Below, piece after piece: positions 6,434-13,938 of a DNA stretch of 15,981 nucleotides; the first letter of the stretch is position 1, and the number at the start of each line of letters is the position of its first letter. The stretch spans positions 1-15,981 of the forward strand of contig CALAUZ010000196.1 of NCBI GenBank assembly GCA_937892105.1. Direction: 5' to 3'. The stretch is from an uncultured Fretibacterium sp. (GTDB taxonomy: Bacteria > Synergistota > Synergistia > Synergistales > Aminobacteriaceae). The notes under the pieces were generated by a model. It saw only the letters and a list, made by a program, of their open reading frames with translations, searched no databases and had not been told where the DNA came from. The translations under genes and the position numbers were made by a program.

Positions 6434-8220
6434 GCGTTCAATCTCTCCTCAAAGAATTTCATCGTCCTCTCAAACGGTTCGGAACTCGTAAGGTCAACCC
6501 CTGCCCTGCGTAGAATGTTAAGGCTGTAATCACTGCCGCCGCTTCTGAGAAAGTTTATGTAGCGTCCGACAGCCCCGTCTTCCTGTGATAGTATCGCCGA
6601 AGCAAAAGCATTAGCCGCCGTGAAGCCGGTAACGTACTTGTAGACGTAGAATGCTGTGTAGAAGTGAGGTATTCTTGCCCATTCCGCGCAAAGTTCAGGG
6701 TCAATCACCATGTCAGGGCCGTAACACTGTGCGTTGAGTTTCTCCCAGAGACCGCAGAGGTAATCGGGCGTTAAGACGTTTCCTGCCTCAGAGTATGAGT
6801 GTGTCTCACGCTCAAAGTCAGCGAACATTGCCTGCCGGAAAAACGTAGTTCTCACCATGTCGTAATAGTAGTTCAGCAGCCATTTGCGATTTTCGGGGTT
6901 TTCAGAGTTTTTGAGGAGGTACTCAAGCAGTAATGCCTCGTTCGTTGTCGACGCAACCTCAGCAAGCAGTATAGTGTAGTCAGCATAGACCTGCGGCTGT
7001 GTCTTTCGGGAATAATAACTGTGCATACTGTGTCCCATCTCGTGAACAAGCGTAAAGACATCATGGAGTGTTCCGTCATAGTTCAGCAAGACATATGGGT
7101 TAGTGCCGTAAGCTCCCCATGAGTATGCACCCTTGCGTTTGCCTTTGTTCTCGTAGATGTCTATCCAGCGTTCGGATATTCCGCGCCTGAAGTCGGAAAT
7201 GTATTCGTCTCCCAGAGGTGCGAGTGCCTTCAACGCGATATCAACAGCTTCATCAAACTCTATTCTAGTCTCTGGTTCTGAAGTCATAGGGGCGTTAATG
7301 TCGTAAAAATGTAAATCGTCAAGGCCGGATACTTTCTTTCTGAGAGAAATGAGCCTGTGCATTAAGGGCTGTGAATATTCCCGCGCCGTCTCTACAACGT
7401 GGCTGTAAACGTCTTCAGGAACATTCTCATCGAATAAGGCCATGTCGAGGGAACTGGAGTATTTTCTCACCTGCGAGTAGAATATATCACCCTTCACTGA
7501 ACCGGCGTATAGTGCTGATATTGCGTTCTTGTACTTCGCGTAAGTTCCGTATATTCCCATAAATGCATCATGTCTTACCTGCCTGTTTCTGCTCCTGCTG
7601 AACCTGTACCATCTCTCCTCCGTAAGCTCTGAGGTGCTGCCGTCCTCGTCAGTGATGTCGGGGAATTTCATGTCTGCGTCGGTAAGGAGTGTGAATGCGT
7701 TTGAGGGTACGGTTCTCATTTCACCGGCTTTTGCAAGTAGTATCTCCTGTTCATGGGGAAGAATATGCTCACGTTCGCGCAGCAACTTCCGGAAGAAAAA
7801 CTCATAACGTGTAAGCTCATGCTCATTCTTTATGCAGTCGTTGATGTATTCGTGCGGCAGCGATAATATTTCCGGCTCAAAGAACGCTATAGCTGTTGAA
7901 TATTTCACCATGAGGCTCTCAGAAAGTCCTGAAAGTTCCATAGGCTTGGTTTCGCGGAGGTCTTCATGGCTTTTCATGTTAGCGTAAACGTAGAGTTTCT
8001 CAAGTTCAAGGGATACTGCCTCATCAGCCCTTATGAACTCAAGCAGTACGCCTGAACCTTCCCCCAGTCTTCCCGCATAGCTTCCCAATGCGTCAACTTT
8101 TGCGGCCGTATCGTCAAAAGCTTTCTGCCACGCCTCAAAATCAGGATATATTGCTTCAAGGTTCCACCTGAAATTTTCGGGGATTTCCTTCCTCTCTGGT
8201 ACTTCGTTAGTTTTGTTCAT
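6421..8220 (-). CDS. pepF: Oligoendopeptidase F, M3 metallopeptidase
   Basis: PepF is a cytosolic zinc endopeptidase that cuts oligopeptides of roughly 7-17 residues, feeding peptide-derived amino acids into metabolism. The 599-residue product has the usual length. The zinc motif HEMGH (393-397) is complete and the third ligand is the Glu of LAEVAST (E421). The substrate-binding helices around FYTAFYVYKYVTG near the C-terminus are also present. A Shine-Dalgarno AGGAG lies 8 bases before the ATG, inside the end of coaE, and the ATG overlaps the coaE stop (ATGA). A peptidase of this kind fits a peptide- or amino-acid-fermenting lifestyle. No signal peptide is seen. Confidence 0.95.
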   Translation of the reverse strand: MNKTNEVPERKEIPENFRWNLEAIYPDFEAWQKAFDDTAAKVDALGSYAGRLGEGSGVLLEFIRADEAVSLELEKLYVYANMKSHEDLRETKPMELSGLSESLMVKYSTAIAFFEPEILSLPHEYINDCIKNEHELTRYEFFFRKLLREREHILPHEQEILLAKAGEMRTVPSNAFTLLTDADMKFPDITDEDGSTSELTEERWYRFSRSRNRQVRHDAFMGIYGTYAKYKNAISALYAGSVKGDIFYSQVRKYSSSLDMALFDENVPEDVYSHVVETAREYSQPLMHRLISLRKKVSGLDDLHFYDINAPMTSEPETRIEFDEAVDIALKALAPLGDEYISDFRRGISERWIDIYENKGKRKGAYSWGAYGTNPYVLLNYDGTLHDVFTLVHEMGHSMHSYYSRKTQPQVYADYTILLAEVASTTNEALLLEYLLKNSENPENRKWLLNYYYDMVRTTFFRQAMFADFERETHSYSEAGNVLTPDYLCGLWEKLNAQCYGPDMVIDPELCAEWARIPHFYTAFYVYKYVTGFTAANAFASAILSQEDGAVGRYINFLRSGGSDYSLNILRRAGVDLTSSEPFERTMKFFEERLNAWEM

Positions 8221-8795
8221 GTATTATTCTCCTGTATGCATATCACAGCCTGCCTCTCCAATTCCTGCAGGCTGCTTTCATTCCTTATAACATAATCGCA
8301 CATGGCCATTCTCGCCTCGTGAGGAAGCAGGAATTTTTCCCGGCGCAAAAGTTCATCATTGCTCCAGCCCCGTGAAACCCTGCACCTTTCCGCCCTTACG
8401 CTGAAGTCTGCCGAAACATATACAACATCGTCAACCCATTCCGGCCGTCCTGCTTCCGGCAGAAGCGGTATCTCAAGAACTGCGGTATCAAGGGTCCGCG
8501 TAATCTCCTGCAATCTTGCCATGACGAGGGGGTGAATGAGAGCGTTGCAGAATTTGTGTTCCTCCTCATCACCGAAGATATGCCCGGCAACCTCCTGCCT
8601 TATGATGTTCCCATGAGTGTCAAGTATCCCGCTGCCCCATCGTGAGACAGCAATACTTTTCACATCGCCGCGCTCCCATAATTCTGACGTTACAACATCG
8701 GCATCGACAGTATCACAGCCCATCAGACGGGCGAATATCCCTGAAGCTGTGGACTTACCAGCTCCTATGTCCCCTGTAACCGCCATAACCGCCAT
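8217..8795 (-). CDS. coaE: Dephospho-CoA kinase
   Basis: CoaE phosphorylates the 3'-hydroxyl of dephospho-CoA, the last step of CoA synthesis. From the chosen ATG the product has 192 residues, a normal length. It shows the P-loop GDIGAGKST (8-16), the DAD segment (31-33), HPLV in the CoA domain, EIPLLPE (usually DIPLL) and the late CDYVIRNE segment that resembles the conserved AD-x-VI-x-N. The frame is open further upstream, but the start at 8795 is supported by AGGAGG (8803-8808) 7 bases before it. Another ATG three codons on (8786) is possible. The first 41 bases overlap the 3' end of the helicase gene in another frame. Confidence 0.9.
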   Translation of the reverse strand: MAVMAVTGDIGAGKSTASGIFARLMGCDTVDADVVTSELWERGDVKSIAVSRWGSGILDTHGNIIRQEVAGHIFGDEEEHKFCNALIHPLVMARLQEITRTLDTAVLEIPLLPEAGRPEWVDDVVYVSADFSVRAERCRVSRGWSNDELLRREKFLLPHEARMAMCDYVIRNESSLQELERQAVICIQENNT

Positions 8796-10791
8796 AACTG
8801 CCCCTCCTGCCGCCGTAATCCCTGTAGAATGGCCGTGAAGTCTTCGCACGTTTTCCCCTGTCATCAGTCTTCTTGCAGCTGTCAGGTATCTCGAAGAGGA
8901 AGCGGGATAATTCATTCTCCACAACTCCGCCGTAAAGCCTTCTGGATCTTGCCGCAGTTAGGTACAGTCTTTCCTCTGCCCTCGTCATTCCAACATAGCA
9001 AAGTCTGCGTTCTTCTTCCAGTTCGTCATCATTGTCCTTTGAGCGTGAATGGGGGAAAATATCCTCCTCCATGCCAATGATGAACACTACTGGAAATTCG
9101 AGGCCCTTCGAGGCGTGAAGTGTGAGAAGCCCTACAGCGTCATTATCATCGCCTGAAGTGTCAGCGTCCGTGAACAATGCAGCTTCCGCGAGTGTTTCAG
9201 CAAGGTTTCCGTCAGGCACTATGGATTTCAGCTCTTTAACGTTTTCGAGCCTGTCCCTGTAATTATCCGGATCATAGTTCTTCAGGTACGTGTTGTAGTC
9301 CATGTCTTCGAGAACGTAATTTATTGCCGGCTTTATGCCATCGTCAGCCACATCAAGTATTGCGCACATGTGGGAGGCAAAATCCTTCATGGCCTGTCCC
9401 AACGCTCCCTTAACCGGCCATGCTCCGCCTGCCGCAATGCTCCAGACTTTCACCGGATCTTCCAGCATATCAGTATCTTGTGATGTCAGCCACTCATACC
9501 AGTTATTGCGCCTTACAGCTCCCATTCCCTTTATGGCGAAACCTGCAACCCTGTCAAGGGCGGATTTGTCCAGAGGGTTAAGAGCGAGCCTGAGAATTGA
9601 CAGAACATCGCGGACTTCCATGCGGTCATAGAATGATAAGCCGCGTATAATCCTGTAAGGTATATCGTTCTCAAGCAGCTTATTCTCGTAGATCCTGCTC
9701 ATTGCGTTTTGCCTGTAGAGTATTGCTATATCACTGTAACTGTAGTTGTAAACATCTCTTAGCTTCTCTATTTCGCTGACGATGAAATCTGCTTCCTGAA
9801 AATCTGACTGTGCCAGGAGAGTTTGTATTTTTTCGCCTGACCCTTTGGCTGTGTGGAGGTTCTTCTTTAACCTTGCCTTGTTGTTGCGGATTAAGGCATT
9901 TGACGCGTCAAGAATGTTGCCCGTAGACCTGTAATTCTCATCGAGAGTTATAGTTTTCGCGCCGTCAAAATCATTCGTGAAGTTCAGTATCATTCCAATG
10001 TCTGCGCCTCTCCAGCCGTATATTGACTGGTCGGGGTCTCCAACAACGTTAATCGTGCAGTTTGGCCCGACAAGATAACGCAGCAGAAGGTACTGCGGTT
10101 TGTTCACGTCCTGATATTCATCAACGAGAAGCCAGCTTATTCGTTCCTGTTCACGTCTTCTAGCGTCAACGTCCTGCTTCAGTATCTCAAGCGGCAAAAT
10201 CATGAGGTCGTCAAAATCTGCCGCATTAATATCTCTGAGCCTCTTTCTGTATTCCTTTGAGAGCTTGTACACGGCCTCATCTTCCAGAGTTGTCTCATGC
10301 GGTATCGGTGTCCATGTCATATAGTCCCGTGAGATAAGCTCAAGCATTGAAGCTGGTGATGTTTCCTTCTCCGGAAACTTCATCTCCCGCATAATCTCCT
10401 GAACCAGTGCCCTGCTTTCTGCCCTGTCCATGACCGTGAAATCCCCTCTGAGGCCCGTAATCTCCTGCGTCTCTGCCGGGTGGCGGAACAGGAACTTCAA
10501 CCCGTAAGCGTGGAATGTCCCTGCACTTATCCCAGATGATGATTGTCCTGGAACTAAAGCGTTAATACGTTCCCTCATTTCACCGGCGGCCTTGTTGGTG
10601 AACGTTACGGCCATTATGCTTCTTGGGTCAGCGATACCCTCAGCTGTAAGCCATGCTATTTTGCGCGTAAGTACACGGGTTTTACCGCTTCCTGCGCCTG
10701 CGAGAACGAGCAAAGGCCCGTCTATATACTTCACTGCTTCCTGCTGACGTAATGACAGGCTTGACAGTATATTTTTTCCTTCTTCATTCAT
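8755..10791 (-). CDS. pcrA: UvrD/PcrA-type superfamily 1A DNA helicase
   Basis: These ATP-driven 3'-5' helicases act in excision repair, replication restart and removal of RecA or RNA polymerase. The 678-residue product has the Q-motif around LSLRQQEAV, Walker A AGAGSGKT (31-38), motif Ia AVTFTNKAAGEM, motif II DEYQD (224-228), motif III GDPDQSIYGWRGA (251-263), motif IV ENYRST (285-290), motif V TLHASKGLEFPVVF and motif VI YVGMTRAEERL. The end differs from PcrA: no Tudor-like RNA-polymerase-binding domain is recognisable, and the last 26 or so residues are a Gly/Tyr/Arg-rich tail. The ATG overlaps the hypA stop by 4 bases, with only a weak ribosome site, so translation is likely coupled. PcrA, UvrD and Rep cannot be cleanly separated here. 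Confidence 0.94.
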   Translation of the reverse strand: MNEEGKNILSSLSLRQQEAVKYIDGPLLVLAGAGSGKTRVLTRKIAWLTAEGIADPRSIMAVTFTNKAAGEMRERINALVPGQSSSGISAGTFHAYGLKFLFRHPAETQEITGLRGDFTVMDRAESRALVQEIMREMKFPEKETSPASMLELISRDYMTWTPIPHETTLEDEAVYKLSKEYRKRLRDINAADFDDLMILPLEILKQDVDARRREQERISWLLVDEYQDVNKPQYLLLRYLVGPNCTINVVGDPDQSIYGWRGADIGMILNFTNDFDGAKTITLDENYRSTGNILDASNALIRNNKARLKKNLHTAKGSGEKIQTLLAQSDFQEADFIVSEIEKLRDVYNYSYSDIAILYRQNAMSRIYENKLLENDIPYRIIRGLSFYDRMEVRDVLSILRLALNPLDKSALDRVAGFAIKGMGAVRRNNWYEWLTSQDTDMLEDPVKVWSIAAGGAWPVKGALGQAMKDFASHMCAILDVADDGIKPAINYVLEDMDYNTYLKNYDPDNYRDRLENVKELKSIVPDGNLAETLAEAALFTDADTSGDDNDAVGLLTLHASKGLEFPVVFIIGMEEDIFPHSRSKDNDDELEEERRLCYVGMTRAEERLYLTAARSRRLYGGVVENELSRFLFEIPDSCKKTDDRGKRAKTSRPFYRDYGGRRGSYGGYGGYRGHRSW
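8779..8796 (-). repeat. 9-base tandem repeat holding both candidate coaE starts
   Basis: TATGGCGGT occurs twice in tandem (8788-8796 and 8779-8787 on the minus strand). In the helicase frame it encodes Tyr-Gly-Gly twice; in the coaE frame each copy supplies an ATG. Confidence 0.8.
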
Positions 10792-11147
10792 AATTGGATA
10801 TTATTGCTTTCTACCTCTAGTGATTCTATTGCAAGCTCATGCCCTGATAATATCTGCACGTTACTGCTTCCGCATAGAGGGCATACTAATTCCGTATCCT
10901 CGCGTGTAACTATTTTCCCGCAAGAGTAACACTTCAGAGTTACAGGCAGCATCATAACCGAGAGAAGCGCGCCTTCAGCCGGAGTATCTTTCGAGACTGC
11001 CGCAAAGATGAACGCCATTAGTTCCGGATTAACCTTGCGCATTCCGCCGACTTTCACCATTATGCGCCGTACTTTCTTCCAGCCGGTCTGCTTGCATAAT
11101 CTCTGCACAGCGTTGTTCACGGAATTGGTGAGGGAAAACTCATACAT
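10788..11147 (-). CDS. hypA: HypA-like hydrogenase maturation protein lacking His2
   Basis: HypA delivers nickel to [NiFe] hydrogenase (and urease in some species), using the N-terminal Met-His-Glu for Ni and a zinc domain for structure. The 119-residue product has normal length, the zinc site C73-x2-C76 and C89-x2-C92, and the typical C-terminal CGSxxxxILSGHEL-IESLEVE. The N-terminus reads MYEFSL rather than MHELSL, so the essential nickel ligand His2 is Tyr. The start is fixed by position: the cheR stop is 6 bases upstream, and no in-frame alternative restores the His. No other hyp genes or NiFe subunits are in the window. The protein may be a HypA-derived scaffold with another role, or a decaying copy. 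Confidence 0.85.
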   Translation of the reverse strand: MYEFSLTNSVNNAVQRLCKQTGWKKVRRIMVKVGGMRKVNPELMAFIFAAVSKDTPAEGALLSVMMLPVTLKCYSCGKIVTREDTELVCPLCGSSNVQILSGHELAIESLEVESNNIQL

Positions 11148-11153
11148 TTCCCG

Positions 11154-11888
11154 CTATTTCTTCGTGTAAAGGAACGGCCCGGCAGAAAGGAAGCCTATTT
11201 TTTGGTAGCCGAAAATCTGTTCCGTTGAGCCTACGAGGAAGTAGCCTCCTGGAGCGAGAGCATCAAAAAATTTGTGATAGAGCTTGTCTTTTGTATCCGC
11301 TGTGAAATATATTACGACGTTTCTGCACAATATTATGTCGAAATTTGCGCCGAACGCGTCCTCTATCATGTTCATGCGCTTGAATGAAACTCTCCTCTTT
11401 ATCTCCGGATTAACATCGTATGTTGTACCGCCGTCCTTAGTCGTAAAGTACTTGTTCAGGTATTCTTTCGGGGCATTGAGGAGCTGTGTCATTGTGTCCA
11501 GCCCGCAGACTGCCGAGAGTATGGCCAGCGAGTATGGTTCCTCGCCTGTTGCACACCCGGCACTCCAGAGTTTGAGGCGTTTAGTTCCGCGCTTCTGTAT
11601 GAGTTCGGGAATTATCTTGTCCCTGAGCTTCCACCACTGGGAGTCGTTGCGGAAAAACTCAGAGACGTTAATGGTGAGGTGGTCAAGGAACTCGCGCAAT
11701 TTCTTTTCGTCCTTGCTAATCATGTCGTAATACTCGTCATAATTCCTGCATCCCCAACGGGACATAAGCTCGTGAGTTCTGCGGTGTATCTGTTCTTTGT
11801 ACGAATTAAGGTCTATGCCGATTAACTTCTTCAACTTCATCTTGAACGTCGTATAACCAGGTGAATTATACTGGCTTACTTCTTCCAT
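11154..11888 (-). CDS. cheR: CheR-type protein-glutamate methyltransferase with internal deletion
   Basis: CheR methylates glutamates of chemoreceptors using S-adenosylmethionine. The 244-residue product has the N-terminal helical domain with TINVSEFFR (72-80), the SAM-binding glycine motif AGCATGEEPYS (110-120), CRNVVIYF (188-195) and GGYFLVGSTEQIF (214-226). Compared with Bacillus CheR as I remember it, about 23 residues are missing near residue 135. These normally hold the strand with the acidic ILATDID motif and the following helix. The flanks stay in one frame, so this is a clean in-frame loss. An AAGGAGG lies 11 bases before the ATG. No other chemotaxis gene is in the window. The protein could be inactive or have changed function. 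Confidence 0.85.
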   Translation of the reverse strand: MEEVSQYNSPGYTTFKMKLKKLIGIDLNSYKEQIHRRTHELMSRWGCRNYDEYYDMISKDEKKLREFLDHLTINVSEFFRNDSQWWKLRDKIIPELIQKRGTKRLKLWSAGCATGEEPYSLAILSAVCGLDTMTQLLNAPKEYLNKYFTTKDGGTTYDVNPEIKRRVSFKRMNMIEDAFGANFDIILCRNVVIYFTADTKDKLYHKFFDALAPGGYFLVGSTEQIFGYQKIGFLSAGPFLYTKK

Positions 11889-11906
11889 TTGTGTAAATTC
11901 CTCCTT

Positions 11907-12601
11907 TTAGAGTGCCTGAATTGTCTCAAGAGATAAATTCAGGGCATGTGCAATCTGTTCATCAGTTAATATTCCCTGAGTACGGAGACTGCGGGCGGAT
12001 TCGAGAGCCTGTTCTTTTCGGCCTTCCTGTATTCCCTCTTGTCTGCCCTCTTGTCTGCCCTCTTCCCTGCCGGCTTTTATGCCCCGTTTCATGCCTCTCT
12101 TGAGACCTTCTTCGAGCTTATCCCTGAGCATATGCTCCATGTATCTCTGGTCGGCTTTGTCCAGCATAAACCTTCGTACCTTCCAGGGATCCATTCTGTA
12201 CACCATCTCCAGAGCTTCAAGGTCTGAAATCATAGGGTTGCGTTCTGAAACTTCCTCCATAATTTTGTCGCCTCCTATACTGCCGAAGTAGCACAAAAGC
12301 TCCTCCAGCTCATCAGCAGGTTTATAGCCTTCCTTCTCGATATAGCGTTTCAGCAGGGGAAGCTCTATCATGTGCATCTCAACTTCAGCTTCCTAAGCTT
12401 CTCCGGAGATTTTTCACGGTCAAGAAACTCTACATCATTGATGATTATCGGCTCTTCACCGCCAAAACAAGCATGTTTCAGCACGGCATTGATTAATGCT
12501 ATAGTAATATATCTGCGTTCAGGCGAAAAAAGCAGATATTTAATGTACGCGTCATTGAGACGGCTGAATTGTTCCTCCGCTTCAATATTCTCAGTCTTCA
12601 A
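11907..12601 (-). pseudogene. Remnant of an Rpn-family (PD-(D/E)XK) nuclease/putative transposase
   Basis: Two minus-strand fragments in different frames match one family. The first (12368-12601) carries the typical start FSRLNDAYIKYLL, ITIALINAVLKH and INDVEFLDRE. The second (about 11907-12391) carries the end: EMHMIELPLLKRY, LCYFGSIGG, PWKVRRFML, a QEGRQEG tract and a terminal helix-turn-helix-like segment. The middle of the protein, with the catalytic Asp and Glu-x-Gln/Lys residues, is missing (roughly 90-130 residues, inferred from family length), and the join at about 12386-12401 shifts frame. The likely original start is the TTG at 12601, which overlaps the end of frr by 11 bases. It is non-functional as a nuclease; the second fragment could still be translated. 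Confidence 0.8.
12023..12070 (-). repeat. 12-base tandem repeat encoding an EGRQ tract
   Basis: Two identical 12-base units (cctcttgtctgc on the plus strand, 12035-12046 and 12047-12058) are flanked by diverged copies on both sides. They encode the repeated Glu-Gly-Arg-Gln tract usual near the C-terminus of Rpn proteins. Slippage here would change the tract by four residues per unit without a frameshift. Confidence 0.8.
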
Positions 12602-13148
12602 GAACTTCCTTCTCCTTGACCTTGTAGACCTCATCAATCTTCTTTACATAGCCGTCCGTAATATCCTGTACGTCCTTCGTCAGCTTTTTCAGGTCATCTT
12701 CCGTAATTTCTGATGCCTTCTCCTGCTTCTTCAGAGCCTCAATAGCGTCCCTCCTGTAATTGCGCACAACAACTTTCGACTCTTCAGCCTTCCGCGCAAG
12801 CAATTTCGTCAATTCAACGCGTCTTGCCTTCGTGAGTTCAGGAAGGGTAAGGCGTATAACCTGCCCGTCATTCTGGGGGGTCATGCCTATATTCGCTGCG
12901 AGTATTGCCTTCTCCATTGCCTTTAACACCGTCTTGTCGAACGGGGCAATCTGTATTGACCGGCTCTCAGGTATCGTTACGTTGGCAAGGCTCTTTATTG
13001 GCGTGGGGGTGCCGTAATAATCTACCTTGATGTCGCTGACCAGTCCGGGGTGTGCCCTTCCTGTCCTGATGGATAAATACTCGCTCTGCAAAAACGCTAT
13101 TGCCTTGTCCATATTTGTGCGTAATTCCGCAAGTTCATCTTTCGGCAT
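12591..13148 (-). CDS. frr: Ribosome recycling factor
   Basis: RRF, with EF-G, splits the post-termination ribosome complex. The 185-residue product has exactly the expected length and motifs: RTGRAHP (28-34), YYGTPTP (44-50), LPELTKARRVEL (102-113) and VRNYRRDA (128-135). The ATG at 13148 is preceded by AAGGAGG 7 bases upstream, inside the last codons of pyrH, and lies 2 bases after the pyrH stop, so the two are coupled. The frame is open further upstream, but that part is a shadow of pyrH. The Rpn remnant begins within its last codons. Confidence 0.96.
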   Translation of the reverse strand: MPKDELAELRTNMDKAIAFLQSEYLSIRTGRAHPGLVSDIKVDYYGTPTPIKSLANVTIPESRSIQIAPFDKTVLKAMEKAILAANIGMTPQNDGQVIRLTLPELTKARRVELTKLLARKAEESKVVVRNYRRDAIEALKKQEKASEITEDDLKKLTKDVQDITDGYVKKIDEVYKVKEKEVLED

Positions 13149-13150
13149 GA

Positions 13151-13864
13151 TTAGTCCTCCTTTACGATTGTTCCGACATTCCGGCCCTCTATGATATTCC
13201 CTGCCCAGTCCGTACCCTGTATGCTCATAACCCAGACAGGTATATTGTTTTCGCGGCACAATGCAAAAGCCGCAGTATCCATAACGTTAAGTTCCCGCCT
13301 TATAGCCTCGCTGTACGTAAGTTCCGGAAAAAATACAGCATCATTGTACTTGTTGGGATCTTTGTCGTATATTCCGTCAACTTTCGTACCTTTAACCACG
13401 CAGTCAAGCCCAAGTTCTGACGCTCTCAACGCCGCAGCAGTATCTGTCGAGAATAACGGGTGTCCTGTTCCTGCCGCAAACAGCACGATACTTCCGGACT
13501 TCAACAATGCTCTGGCATGTTCACGGTTATACAGTTCAGCAACGGGAGGCATTCCTATAGCTGAGAGAACTTCTGCGGGAACGCCGATATTCCTTAGAGC
13601 AGTCTTTACCGCAAGAGCATTCATCACTGTTCCAAGCATTCCTATACCGTCAAGGCTTACACGGTCAAACCCTAAATCCTGCGCATCACGCCCCCTGAGC
13701 ATATTACCGCCGCCAATAACCAGAGACAGCTCAATACCTGCATTCCTTATTTCTGCCAGCTTAACTGCAAAATCCTGTACAGTAGCGAAATCTATTCCAG
13801 AGTGTTTTTTCCCCGCAAGAACTTCACCCGACAGCTTCAATAATATACGCTTATACTTTGGCAT
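13151..13864 (-). CDS. pyrH: Uridylate kinase
   Basis: PyrH is the hexameric bacterial UMP kinase that makes UDP from UMP for pyrimidine nucleotide synthesis. The 237-residue product has the amino-acid-kinase fold motifs LKLSGE (9-14), GGGN (51-54), AGTGHPLFSTDTAA (131-144, with His where Asn is common), KVDGIYDKDP (161-170) and MDTAA (195-199). The ATG at 13864 has GGAGG 8 bases upstream. The open frame extends upstream through a hairpin to the tsf end, but that part has no family similarity. It sits in the usual tsf-pyrH-frr order. Confidence 0.95.
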   Translation of the reverse strand: MPKYKRILLKLSGEVLAGKKHSGIDFATVQDFAVKLAEIRNAGIELSLVIGGGNMLRGRDAQDLGFDRVSLDGIGMLGTVMNALAVKTALRNIGVPAEVLSAIGMPPVAELYNREHARALLKSGSIVLFAAGTGHPLFSTDTAAALRASELGLDCVVKGTKVDGIYDKDPNKYNDAVFFPELTYSEAIRRELNVMDTAAFALCRENNIPVWVMSIQGTDWAGNIIEGRNVGTIVKED

Positions 13865-13883
13865 AATACCAGCCTCCGTTAAT

Positions 13884-13923
13884 GAAAATATCCCCAGCGC
13901 AAAAATTTCATTCACACTGGGGA
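13884..13923 (-). terminator. Hairpin between tsf and pyrH, probable attenuator or weak terminator
   Basis: On the minus strand a 9-bp stem (13915-13923 with 13891-13899, one T-G pair) encloses a 15-base loop and is followed by TATTTTCATT. The T run is interrupted, so termination is probably partial. It lies between the tsf stop and the pyrH ribosome site and could lower pyrH-frr expression relative to rpsB-tsf. Confidence 0.55.
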
Positions 13924-13938
13924 CATTCATTTGTTCGA

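Noticed and set aside
8796..8924. Longer coaE start at 8924
   Set aside because: The 43 extra residues are out-of-frame helicase codons; the P-loop of CoaE normally lies within the first 15 residues, which fits the start at 8795.
12023..12070. Tandem 12-base units as a CRISPR or regulatory repeat
   Set aside because: There are no spacers and the units encode the EGRQ tract typical of Rpn C-termini.
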